DNA from: Candidatus Egerieimonas intestinavium
GTDB taxonomy: Bacteria; Bacillota; Clostridia; Lachnospirales; Lachnospiraceae
Direction of reading: 5' to 3'
NCBI GenBank assembly: GCA_018711815.1
Contig: DVHU01000008.1
Coordinates: 23,447 to 87,446, forward strand
Length of the DNA stretch: 64,000 bases
Part shown: positions 28,362-35,913 of the stretch, in pieces
How positions within the stretch are numbered: position 1 is the first letter of the stretch
Layout of the letters: each line of letters starts with the position of its first letter
Translations under genes and position numbers: made by a program
Notes under the pieces: model-generated
The model's input: only the letters and a program-made list of their open reading frames with translations
The model's database searches: none
Told to the model about the DNA's origin: nothing

Positions 28362-28420
28362 AGCTATCTCCTCCTTAAAGCTTTTTTGTCAGTCCCTTTT
28401 TAACCCCTTTTCCCGGCGTT

Positions 28421-28456
28421 AAAAAAGGACAACATTTGTAAGGGTTACAAATGTTG
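28421..28456 (-). terminator. Intrinsic terminator of the ZTP riboswitch expression platform
   Basis: A 12-bp hairpin CAACATTTGTAA/TTACAAATGTTG (28430-28441, 28445-28456) followed by CCTTTTTT on the minus strand. Its first arm overlaps the CTGGGCA end of the aptamer, so ligand binding should compete with termination. Confidence 0.85.
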
Positions 28457-28526
28457 CCCAGACGGTCGGCTTTCTCTCCAGAACTGATTCCCCTGTGGTA
28501 CTCCACATCCAACTCCGTCAGTAATC
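28455..28526 (-). promoter_or_regulatory. ZTP (pfl) riboswitch aptamer upstream of the FNT gene
   Basis: The minus strand reads ACTGACGG, then ATGTGGAGTACCACA, GGGGA, and finally GCCGACCGTCTGGGCA, the ordered conserved parts of the pfl motif (ZTP riboswitch), with the pseudoknot segment GCCGACCG-CTGGGCA nearly canonical. ZTP/ZMP accumulates when 10-formyl-THF is short and turns genes on. It directly precedes a terminator hairpin and the FNT gene. Confidence 0.88.
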
Positions 28527-28548
28527 AGCCCGGCCTTGTTATGAAATT

Positions 28549-28577
28549 AACATACCACTTTTTTTGTCTTTTGTCAA
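28549..28577 (-). promoter_or_regulatory. Sigma-A promoter of the ZTP riboswitch and FNT gene
   Basis: TTGACA (complement of 28572-28577), exact 17-nt spacer, TATGTT (complement of 28549-28554). The predicted start near 28542 lies just ahead of the aptamer. Confidence 0.75.
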
Positions 28578-28620
28578 TGATTCCGGCAGTTTTTCCTTGA
28601 TTTTTCGTAACAGACAGCTT

Positions 28621-30723
28621 CTAATACTTTTTCAGGGAAAATACCGCCACGGACCTGGGCCGCATCACAAAGGTCCCGTCGATCCGCACTTCCTGCTCTT
28701 CCTCATAACAGTAACAGCCTTCGCCGTCCCCGTAGGTATTCACCCCCAGATACCAGAAACCGCTCTGACGGATGTCCGGCAGAGTTATGGTCACATTCTC
28801 CCAGTAGGCGTTCACCGCCAGATACACGGCGTCGTCCCTGCCCCTTCTCTTGTCGTAGCCCGCAAAGCAGGTGGCGAAGGTTCCCACGTTTTCCGGCAAT
28901 CCTGTTTTATTTCCCCAGATATCGTAGTTGCACAGGGGCTCCATCCCACAGACCGCCTCCGGCAGCTGTTTTCGGATAATGGGGTGCCGCTGCCGGTAGC
29001 CGATCATAAAGCGGAAAAAGGCAAAAAGCTCCCGGTTCTTTTCCAGCAGGCTCCAGTCCAGCCAGGAAATCTCGTTGTCCTGACAGTACCCGTTATTATT
29101 TCCAAACTGAGTGTTGCCAAATTCATCCCCCGCCAGGAACATGGGCGTTCCCCGGCTGCACATCAGCACCGCGCAGGCGTTGCGGATCATCCGGTAGCGC
29201 AAAGCCAAAACCTCGGGATTTTCTGTCTCCCCCTCCTCCCCGCAGTTCCAGCTGCGGTTGTCGTTGGCCCCGTCCGTATTGCCCCAGCCATTGATCTCAT
29301 TGTGCTTGTCATTGTAGGCGTAGAGATCATACATGGTAAATCCGTCGTGGCAGGTGAGAAAATTGACGCAGGAATCGTAACCGGCATAAGCCCCCTTTCC
29401 GTAGAGGTCTACGCTGCCGGCAATACTCTGGGCTGCCCGGGAGGCCTCCCAGAAGTCTCCTTTCAGATAGCTCCTCAAGGCGTCCCGGTATCTTCCGTTC
29501 CACTCCGCCCATCTTCTGTTGGCGGGGAAGCTGCCCACCTGGTACATCCCTCCCGCATCCCAGGCCTCCGCGATAAGCTTGACATTGCTCAGCACCGGAT
29601 CGTCCGCCAGACTCTCCAGGAGAGGCGGGTTATTCATGGGGGAGCCATCCTCGTTTCTTCCCAGGATGCTGGCCAGGTCAAAGCGAAAGCCGTCCACCCG
29701 GTACTCCACCGTCCAGTACCGCAGACACTCCAGAATCATCTGCCTGACAATGGGATGGTTGCAGTTCAGGGTGTTGCCGCAGCCGCTGAAATTGTAGTAA
29801 TCCCCCTGGGGAGTCAGCATATAGTAGACCCGATTGTCAAAGCCCTTGAAGCAGAAGGAGGGACCCTGCTCATTACCCTCCGCCGTGTGGTTAAACACCA
29901 CGTCCAGGATAACCTCAATGCCATTTTCATGGAGCTCCCGTATGAGCTCCTTTAAGGCCGTTCCCTCCCGGTTGTACTCGTCAGCGGCCGCGTAGCTGGT
30001 ATTTGGCGAGAAAAAGCTTACCGTGTTATAGCCCCAGTAATCCAGAAGCTTCCGGCCCCCTATCTCCCGGGAGTTCATGGTCTCGTCAAACTCAAAGATG
30101 GGCATCAGCTCCACCGCGTTGACTCCCAGCTCCTTCAGATAAGGGATTTTCTCCTTAAGGCCCTCAAAGGTTCCCCCGTGCCGGACGCCGGAGGAAGGGT
30201 GGCGGGTAAATCCCCGCACATGAAGCTCATAGATCACCAGGTCGCTCATCTCCCGGGAGGACTGAGGCATATCTCCCCAGTCAAAGGTATCCCGGACCAC
30301 CCTGGCGTGGTAGCAGCCCTTGTTGCGCTCTCCCCAGACACTCTGGCCGGCCACCGCCCGGGCATAGGGATCCAGCAGGATGCTTCTCTTATCAAAGCGA
30401 AGCCCTTCCTCCGGCCGGAAGGGACCGTCCACCCGGTAGGCGTACTCGAATTCCTCCGCCTTCAGCCCAAACACAAACATGGAGTAGACGTCCCCGATTT
30501 TGTACGCCTCCGGAAAAGGCAGCACCGCATAGGGCTCCTCCTGATCCCTGTGGAACAGCAGCAGCTGGCAGCTGGTACCCTCGTGGGTGTGTACGGTGAA
30601 ATTTACGCCCATATGCAGGGCCATGGCCCCGTTAACCTGAAACATGCCGGGCCGCACCGGAAAACCTGCGATCTCCCCCCGGGGCGTAAACCAGGAGGGA
30701 TCCTTCCAAGTATCTCTTTCCAT
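28621..30723 (-). CDS. Glycogen-debranching enzyme / isoamylase-type GH13
   Basis: 700 residues, the usual GlgX/isoamylase length. An N-terminal CBM48-type domain (about 15-150) is followed by the GH13 barrel with all conserved regions: DVVFNHTAEG, FRFDLASILGR (nucleophile Asp), LIAEAWDAGG (acid/base Glu), FLTCHDG; a C-terminal beta domain ends the protein. It hydrolyses alpha-1,6 branch points of glycogen limit dextrins in the cytoplasm (no signal peptide). Monocistronic; other glycogen genes are not in the window. Pullulanase activity is an alternative. Confidence 0.92.
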   Translation of the reverse strand: MERDTWKDPSWFTPRGEIAGFPVRPGMFQVNGAMALHMGVNFTVHTHEGTSCQLLLFHRDQEEPYAVLPFPEAYKIGDVYSMFVFGLKAEEFEYAYRVDGPFRPEEGLRFDKRSILLDPYARAVAGQSVWGERNKGCYHARVVRDTFDWGDMPQSSREMSDLVIYELHVRGFTRHPSSGVRHGGTFEGLKEKIPYLKELGVNAVELMPIFEFDETMNSREIGGRKLLDYWGYNTVSFFSPNTSYAAADEYNREGTALKELIRELHENGIEVILDVVFNHTAEGNEQGPSFCFKGFDNRVYYMLTPQGDYYNFSGCGNTLNCNHPIVRQMILECLRYWTVEYRVDGFRFDLASILGRNEDGSPMNNPPLLESLADDPVLSNVKLIAEAWDAGGMYQVGSFPANRRWAEWNGRYRDALRSYLKGDFWEASRAAQSIAGSVDLYGKGAYAGYDSCVNFLTCHDGFTMYDLYAYNDKHNEINGWGNTDGANDNRSWNCGEEGETENPEVLALRYRMIRNACAVLMCSRGTPMFLAGDEFGNTQFGNNNGYCQDNEISWLDWSLLEKNRELFAFFRFMIGYRQRHPIIRKQLPEAVCGMEPLCNYDIWGNKTGLPENVGTFATCFAGYDKRRGRDDAVYLAVNAYWENVTITLPDIRQSGFWYLGVNTYGDGEGCYCYEEEQEVRIDGTFVMRPRSVAVFSLKKY

Positions 30724-31107
30724 AATTTCTACCCTTTCTTTATGTATAATTGCAGAGAACCGATTGCCCGATTTCTGTGCTTATTGATGGTGAAGCTTTT
30801 GACCAAATTGAGCTGCTCCATGAAGCTTTTTCTTCAGATCCATTGTTTATTTTCCCTTTCCTGTCCCCGACTTTTTTCTCCCATTCTAAAGATTTGAGGC
30901 ATTTTCAAAACTTTCAGTTTGAGAAAGCTCAATGATTGTATTGTTAAAAATGAAGAGATCACTATATATAACCATTGCACCAGGTTCTTTCTCAAACGTC
31001 CGGCAACTGGTACAACCTCTCTTGGTTCCCTGGGTAAGTATATTAGCGTTGGCAAACTAGTTTATTGTTAATACACACTCTGGGGCAGCAGGCCAAGGGA
31101 AATTGTT
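30724..31107. other. AT-rich intergenic stretch at the left edge of the accessory island
   Basis: 384 bases without a convincing gene; composition shifts visibly to AT. A short plus-strand frame (about 30750-30935) has no recognisable similarity. The 13-mer TGGGGCAGCAGGC (31081-31093) recurs at 34758-34770 on the other side of the lipoprotein-MerR-MATE block. Translated on the minus strand, both copies read LLPQ-S-Y-type peptides, as if two remnants of one family. Confidence 0.4.
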
Positions 31108-31806
31108 TTACTGGTCAATTTTGTCTATAGACATAGAAGGGATAGTGATGGTTCCGCCCATGGTTGATTTGTAGCTAATCAGACCAAGGGACGTGCCATA
31201 TACAGTAATTAAATCGTCCTCTAAAACTCTGGAAGATACAATAGAACTACTGTATTGTCCCAAAAGAATGGTATCATAATCTTTGTTTACAGCTAAGCGG
31301 ATTTGCACAGTGGAACCACCTTCAATCACTTGGACAACTTTTCCGTAAAATTTAACCTTTTTCCCGACAAAATCATCAGGCGTCCGCGCAAGTTGGTCAT
31401 ACGTTATGCCTGTTTCATATCCTTTAGCTTCTTCGGCAGCACGAGCTGCTTCTGCTTCGGCAGCGGCAGCAGCGGCGGCGGCTTCCTCTTCAGCTTTCTT
31501 TTGCGCCTCAGCCTCTTCGATTGCCCGCTTTTCCTGTTCCGCTTTTGCTTTTTCAGCTTCTGCCTGAGCTGCGGTCATCTCCTCAAAAGGTTTCATTTTT
31601 TCTTTGTACGCATCATATTCGGCTTGCAAACTTCCTAAGGATTCCTCCATAGCGGAAAGTTCTTCTTTGGTGGAATCGAGTTCTTCCTGGACAGATTCCG
31701 CTTTTGCTACAACGTCATCATAATCACTTTGTTTTACGCCTCCACATCCGGATAATGACATTACAAGTCCAGTGCTCAGTAATACAGTGATAACTTTCTT
31801 TTTCAT
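31108..31806 (-). CDS. Lipoprotein with coiled coil and OB-like C-terminal domain
   Basis: 232 residues. The signal peptide ends in LSGC (C21). Residues about 28-130 form a long charged coiled coil rich in A, E and K, including a run of alanines and EAEAARAAEEAKG repeats. The C-terminal 95 residues (TYDQLARTPDDFVGKKVKFYGKV start) look like an OB-fold domain often found in Firmicutes surface lipoproteins of unknown role. Not recognised beyond that. Lower GC than the genes to the left; first of two lipoproteins on this strand. Confidence 0.75.
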   Translation of the reverse strand: MKKKVITVLLSTGLVMSLSGCGGVKQSDYDDVVAKAESVQEELDSTKEELSAMEESLGSLQAEYDAYKEKMKPFEEMTAAQAEAEKAKAEQEKRAIEEAEAQKKAEEEAAAAAAAAEAEAARAAEEAKGYETGITYDQLARTPDDFVGKKVKFYGKVVQVIEGGSTVQIRLAVNKDYDTILLGQYSSSIVSSRVLEDDLITVYGTSLGLISYKSTMGGTITIPSMSIDKIDQ

Positions 31807-31956
31807 TTGTAAATCCCCCTTGTTGAATTGGTATTTATTAAATCGCCATCCATAGCGGTTTAACCGTTGACATTAAAATTTTCTCTTCAGCTCCACAACT
31901 TTACCTAAAATCTTAACGGTTTTTCCGTAATTTCTTTATTTGAGAACTCAAAGGGC

Positions 31957-32331
31957 TCATAGCTTGAGAACCGACGTCACTGTCAGCGGATTGTCCTGAG
32001 TATCACTCTCTTCGTATGTAAAAGAAATCAGATCCCCTTCTTCCAAATCCTTGACCGCGGAAAACAACATGGGGGAAGAGCAGTCCAGCGCCAGTATCTC
32101 AGCGCTAAAAGTATCTCTGTACTCATCGGAAACCTCCACTGCTACACTGAGCTTTCTGTCCCCAACTTCCAGCACGGTGCCTTCAGCGCGCGGCCGATTT
32201 CCAGGACCGACCATCGGGAGTTCAGAAACCTCCGGGGGCACGTCATTCTCCAAATCCTTGCAGGAGCAGGCCGTCAGTAGCGCGCTCAAAATCACGCAGG
32301 AGCAGCCTACAATTACTTTCTTCTTCGTCAC
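31957..32331 (-). CDS. Small lipoprotein, function unknown
   Basis: 124 residues. A signal peptide ends in LLTAC (C22), followed by a short acidic linker and a single beta-rich domain of about 85 residues (RAEGTVLEVGDRKLSVAVEVSDEY), reminiscent of small OB-type domains. I do not recognise a named family. 150 bases separate it from the larger lipoprotein downstream. The ends of both genes and the island context suggest accessory surface proteins. Confidence 0.65.
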   Translation of the reverse strand: MTKKKVIVGCSCVILSALLTACSCKDLENDVPPEVSELPMVGPGNRPRAEGTVLEVGDRKLSVAVEVSDEYRDTFSAEILALDCSSPMLFSAVKDLEEGDLISFTYEESDTQDNPLTVTSVLKL

Positions 32332-32464
32332 CCTCGTTTTCTCCTTGGAATATATTCAGCAGCACTCTTTCTGCACTAAAATTTTGTTAACTATTATTGC
32401 CCACATCCATATTATAAACTAAATTTCAGCTAAAAGCCATTGATTGTAAGCACTCTTTTCACTT

Positions 32465-33266
32465 TCAACCATCTATTCTGCATCTGATTTCATAATAGGG
32501 CTCCGAGTAGGCATAATTTTCCGAGAAATAATCCGTCTCTATGGCAGTGAAACGGTCTGCGCTTTTCAGATACGGCCTAAATAGCTCCGGCGCGGCAGAG
32601 ATATCGCTTTGGCTGCGTTTTAAGCAATATTGATTGCCGGCGGGAACGCAGAGGATATTTTTTACTCTCTCTTAATGCTTCTGTGCCAGTTAAAATATCC
32701 GTTCCCACATACTGCTCCGCCCGGTTGCCCTGATATCTGGCGATCAGACTGATATCATACCCTGTTTTGTATCCCTTGGCATATACCTCATTTAACAGCC
32801 GGATAACAATATTGCGGAAGGCCGGCTCTGTCTGGGTTCCCCTATAGGGTAAGAGATAATAGATTTTCTCCGGGAGGAAGGCGGAAACAATCCTGTCCTC
32901 CCTGCACTGCTTAGCACGGAGCATGTCCTGCTCTATGGCGTCAAAGTGTCTCATTTTATTTTTTATGGCCTCTATTTTTGCATGTGCGGCCCTGCGGCCA
33001 TGATCAATGAGGGCGGCATAGTCAATGGCGTCTCCCGAATCGGAGAAATACTGATTGAAGTTTTTCAGCGGAATGTCCAGTTCGGCGCAGTACTGTATAG
33101 CTTCCACGACCCGGATCTGCGAAAGCGCGTAATAGCGATATCTGCTCTCCGGATCAATATAGGCAGGTTTGAGAATTCCGATTTTGTCATAATATCTCAA
33201 GGATTGAATATGGACATTTGTTATTTTCGCCAACACCCCAATGGGAATCAATTCTTGTTTTTGCAT
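32465..33266 (-). pseudogene. MerR-family regulator with a +1 frameshift in an A6 run
   Basis: The start is the ATG at 33266 (AGGTGA before it), giving MQKQELIPIGVLAKITNVHI, a MerR helix-turn-helix with LRYYDKIGILKP and YRYY, then a dimer helix and a GyrI-like ligand domain. The frame as read ends at 32577 with an out-of-character basic tail. Removing one A from the six-A run (complement of 32658-32663) restores the frame NILCVPAGNQY.. to a natural stop at 32465, ending in YYEIRCRIDG; 802 bases is 267 codons plus one. The break removes about 60 residues of the effector domain. Sequencing error or phase switching are alternatives to a true null. Confidence 0.8.
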
Positions 33267-33277
33267 ATCTTCACCTC

Positions 33278-33308
33278 TTGACTCTCCTATTGTATTAGAG
33301 TTTATACT
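33278..33308 (+). promoter_or_regulatory. MerR-type promoter/operator of the MATE gene (19-bp spacer)
   Basis: TTGACT (33278-33283) and TATACT (33303-33308) are separated by 19 bases, the over-long spacing diagnostic of MerR-activated promoters. The spacer carries the dyad ACTCT..AGAGT. It lies between the divergent MerR and MATE starts. Confidence 0.85.
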
Positions 33309-33344
33309 AAATGAATACGAGTAAAAATGCAAGGAGTACCTATA

Positions 33345-34706
33345 ATGAATTTGCTAACCGAAAAAACAAGTAAATTATTTAGAAGATATCTGATTCCGTC
33401 ACTGCTGTCGGCGGCGGCCATCTCCATCTTTCAGCTTGTGGATACCATCGCCGTGGGCCAGGGAGTGGGCTCCGACGGTGTGGCAGCCTTGGCCATTGTC
33501 ACGCCCCTGTTTGGCGTGTCCTCATTTCTGGGCCTTTTCATGGGGATTGGCGGATCTATACATATGGGAATTGCCGAAGGGGAAGGGAATAGAGAAAAGT
33601 ATTCTGCAAATTTTACCATTTCCCTGGTACTGATGGGAGCCTTCTCACTGCTGCTCTGGCTGAGTTTCCTCTTGCTTTCTGAACCTATTTATCTGTTTCT
33701 GGGGGCCAACGAGCGCTTGATGCCCCTGGTAAGGGAATACGGAAACTGGATCACCGGCTGCTTTCCCCTATTCTTTTTCTCCATTTATCTCGGGTGTATT
33801 GTCCGGGCGGACGGGGCGCCGAATGTCGCCTTATGGGCAGTTATCCTCAGCGGATTATTTAACGTCCTGGGGGATTACCTGCTGGTATTTCCCTTCAGAG
33901 TGGGAACCGGTATGGCCGGCGCTGCCATTGCGACCGTTTTGGGAAATGCTGTTCAGGTTGTCATTTACGTGGGATATCTTCTCAGCAAGAAATGCCGCCT
34001 GAGATTGACCAAGCCCCATCACTGGCTGCGGGGCTTCAGAAAAATAATTGCCGCAGGCTTCAGCGCAGGCCTCGTGGATATCGCGTATATTTCGCTGACT
34101 GTCCTGTTAAACAACCAGGTTTTACAGTACGGAAATGAAACCGTGCTGGCTGTATTCGGCGTTGCCTACACCTGTATTTCCATTTTTCAAAGGATATATG
34201 ACGGTGTGGGGCAGGCAGTCCAGCCGATTATCTCCACCAATTACGGGGGCGGTCAATATAGCCGGATAGTCGAGCTGTTCCGCTATTCTGTTGCTGCTGA
34301 AATCCTTTTAAGCCTTGTGTTTACCTTAACCGGCGTACTGTTCCCGAAACAGATAACCATGCTTTTTATGGAGACCACGCCGGAAATATTGGAAATTGCC
34401 CCCTCCATCATCCGTCCGGTTTTCTTCTCCATTTTGTTTGCCGGAATAGGCCATTTTGCCGTCTATTATCTGCAGTCTATCATGAAACCCATATTGGCGA
34501 CGATAATCGCCATGCTGAGGGGGATCATTTTGACGGGTATACTGGTTGTGGCGCTTCCCTATATCTGGGCACTGCAGGGCATATGGGCCGGACTCATCCT
34601 TGCGGAGTTTCTCACGGTACTCGTCGCCGTGTACTGGTTTTCGGCCACGGCAAAGCAGCTGGCCCGTCAGCAGAAAAAGCGCGCGCCTCAGTCTGTAAGA
34701 AACTAA
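33345..34706 (+). CDS. MATE-family multidrug efflux transporter
   Basis: 453 residues from the ATG at 33345 (AAGGAG 8 bases before). Twelve hydrophobic segments in two six-helix halves; early TM1 residues PSLLSAAAISIFQLVDTIAVGQG and the half-repeat near 240 match the DinF/NorM-type MATE fold. It exports cationic drugs or metabolites against a Na+ or H+ gradient. Control by the divergent MerR protein is indicated by the 19-bp-spacer promoter; because that regulator is frameshifted, ligand-induced expression may be impaired. Confidence 0.92.
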   Translation: MNLLTEKTSKLFRRYLIPSLLSAAAISIFQLVDTIAVGQGVGSDGVAALAIVTPLFGVSSFLGLFMGIGGSIHMGIAEGEGNREKYSANFTISLVLMGAFSLLLWLSFLLLSEPIYLFLGANERLMPLVREYGNWITGCFPLFFFSIYLGCIVRADGAPNVALWAVILSGLFNVLGDYLLVFPFRVGTGMAGAAIATVLGNAVQVVIYVGYLLSKKCRLRLTKPHHWLRGFRKIIAAGFSAGLVDIAYISLTVLLNNQVLQYGNETVLAVFGVAYTCISIFQRIYDGVGQAVQPIISTNYGGGQYSRIVELFRYSVAAEILLSLVFTLTGVLFPKQITMLFMETTPEILEIAPSIIRPVFFSILFAGIGHFAVYYLQSIMKPILATIIAMLRGIILTGILVVALPYIWALQGIWAGLILAEFLTVLVAVYWFSATAKQLARQQKKRAPQSVRN

Positions 34707-34709
34707 TTG

Positions 34710-34738
34710 GCGCTGGTTCTAAACTATTGAACCAGCGC
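34710..34738. repeat. Hairpin downstream of the MATE gene
   Basis: GCGCTGGTTC (34710-34719) and GAACCAGCGC (34729-34738) form a perfect 10-bp stem a few bases after the MATE stop. No T tract follows on the plus strand, so terminator function is uncertain. Confidence 0.5.
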
Positions 34739-34852
34739 ATACTGATACGCAGACTCCTGGGGCAGCAGGCTGTTCAGCATCCAAAGAGTCCTCCTGGACA
34801 TCTCCTCCAGGGCCTCCTCCGTCTCTGCCCACACTACAACTTTAATACCTGT
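34724..34852 (-). pseudogene. Possible C-terminal gene remnant
   Basis: On the minus strand an open frame ending at 34724 reads EEALEEMSRRTLWMLNSLL, then PQESAYQYALVQ and a stop. Composition is GC-rich and protein-like, unlike its AT-rich surroundings, but there is no start and it runs into the toxin gene in another frame. It may be the tail of a gene replaced by the toxin-antitoxin insertion. Family not recognised; a chance frame is possible. Confidence 0.35.
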
Positions 34853-35093
34853 TATATATCTCCCCGCGGTTCCCGGCATCTATAACATATACTGTCAATA
34901 TGCCATGGTCTACGCTATAAACAATTCTGTAGCTTCCAACACGGAGCCGCAAAAGGTCATTATGTCCTTTTAATTTCTTTATGTCCTCGCCATTTGGTAG
35001 CTTTTCTATTTCAGACACAACTCGCCGGCGCTCATTTGCCGGAAGCTTGTCAATAAATTTTTTTGCTTTCTTTTTGATGATAATTTTATACAT
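34842..35093 (-). CDS. RelE/ParE-superfamily toxin
   Basis: 83 residues from the ATG at 35093 (an alternative TTG is one codon upstream). The fold hallmarks are KAKKFIDKLPANERRRV at the N-terminus, LKGHNDLLRLRVGSYRIVY in the middle and VYVIDAGNRGEIY at the end, as in RelE-type mRNA interferases. The ATG shares its A with the antitoxin stop (TGATG), so the pair is translationally coupled. Acts on translating ribosomes if it behaves like RelE; ParE-like gyrase action is an alternative. Confidence 0.88.
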   Translation of the reverse strand: MYKIIIKKKAKKFIDKLPANERRRVVSEIEKLPNGEDIKKLKGHNDLLRLRVGSYRIVYSVDHGILTVYVIDAGNRGEIYNRY

Positions 35094-35305
35094 CAATCAA
35101 GCCCCCATTCCTTCAGACAATCTTCTAAAGGTATTCCTTCTTTGTCTTCGTCTGGGGCATTTTCGTAGCTTTCTACCATTCTTTCACAAAAAATATCGTC
35201 CGTCTCTTCATCAGCCGCCACACCCTGAACATACGCTAGCACATAGCCCATTTTATAATCCGGGATATTATCTAGTAACTGTATAATTTGCTCTTTGTTA
35301 CTCAT
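35093..35305 (-). CDS. Antitoxin-position small acidic protein
   Basis: 70 residues, strongly acidic C-terminal half (EETDDIFCERMVESYENAP). An amphipathic N-terminal helix start SNKEQIIQLLDNIPDYKMGYVLAYVQG resembles the small proteins found before RelE toxins in Firmicutes. It overlaps the RHH gene upstream by 8 bases and the toxin downstream. No DNA-binding motif is visible, so it is probably the toxin-neutralising partner while the upstream protein binds DNA; inferred. Confidence 0.75.
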   Translation of the reverse strand: MSNKEQIIQLLDNIPDYKMGYVLAYVQGVAADEETDDIFCERMVESYENAPDEDKEGIPLEDCLKEWGLD

Positions 35306-35486
35306 TTTTCAACATCTCCTTTTCTATTTTTTCATTGACTGCGGAAATAATAAAACTATTCAGGCTTTCCGCCCCAGTAGACAAAATTTTTTCTTTGGTT
35401 CCTTTTGGAAATCTGGTCAAAATTTTATCATATCTTTCTTTTTCAAATTTTGCCGTTGCTCTCTTTTGCGCTTCTGATACCGGCAT
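35298..35486 (-). CDS. Ribbon-helix-helix-like DNA-binding protein of the TA operon
   Basis: 62 residues from the ATG at 35486 (AAGGTGG before it). A basic N-terminus with SEAQKRATAKFEKERYDKI then RFPKGTKEKILSTGAESLNSFI matches small Arc/MetJ-type proteins that bind operators as dimers; similar ORFs are annotated as antitoxins. First gene of a three-gene operon whose promoter lies at 35525-35553. Whether it or the 70-residue protein is the cognate antitoxin is open. Confidence 0.75.
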   Translation of the reverse strand: MPVSEAQKRATAKFEKERYDKILTRFPKGTKEKILSTGAESLNSFIISAVNEKIEKEMLKNE

Positions 35487-35524
35487 AAAAAACACCACCT
35501 TTTTCTATATCGTATCTATATATT

Positions 35525-35553
35525 ATGATAGCGTTATATCTTGATTTTGTCAA
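35525..35553 (-). promoter_or_regulatory. Promoter of the toxin-antitoxin operon
   Basis: TTGACA (complement of 35548-35553), 17-nt spacer, TATCAT (complement of 35525-35530). Immediately downstream the alternating TATA/GATA-rich sequence (35500-35524, with ATAGATACGATATAG) offers dyads suited to an RHH repressor. Confidence 0.6.
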
Positions 35554-35854
35554 TGATGTCTTCTATATATAGTAGCTTTATATGAATTGCATATCAAGAT
35601 AAAGAAAATCGAACCACAAGAAGGAGAGAAGTAAACATTATGATAAACTGGAACAAATGGAAATTGAATCTATAGCAGATTAGAGGAAATCAAAAAATCC
35701 CCTAATTTTCCGAGTTATGGTTGAGACAGTAAAAAAGCCTGTAAACAAGCAATTTTAAGTCACTTTTTTGTAAGTTGTTTGTGTGGGTTGTTTGTAAACT
35801 GCCGACAAAATATCATATCATTTCACCCTTTTTTCGCTCCAACTTCCGAAACTT
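35554..35854. other. AT-rich gene-free stretch at the right edge of the island
   Basis: About 300 bases. There is a good ribosome binding site (AAGGAGAG) followed by ATG at 35640, but the frame stops after 11 codons, so at most a decayed or leader-peptide ORF. The short tandem-like segment with TTGTAAGTTGTTTGTGTGGGTTGTTTGTAAA near 35769 is low complexity. Nothing else is recognised. Confidence 0.4.
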
Positions 35855-35890
35855 AAAAAGTGCCGCAAACCCAGTGTTTACGGCACTTTT
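35855..35890 (-). terminator. Intrinsic terminator after the GGGtGRT gene
   Basis: AAAAGTGCCGTAAAC and GTTTGCGGCACTTTTT form a strong hairpin with terminal T tract on the minus strand (arms 35856-35870 and 35876-35890), 24 bases after the stop codon. The A/T tracts make it usable in both directions. Confidence 0.85.
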
Positions 35891-35913
35891 CCTATCGCTT
35901 GAACAATCTTTAT

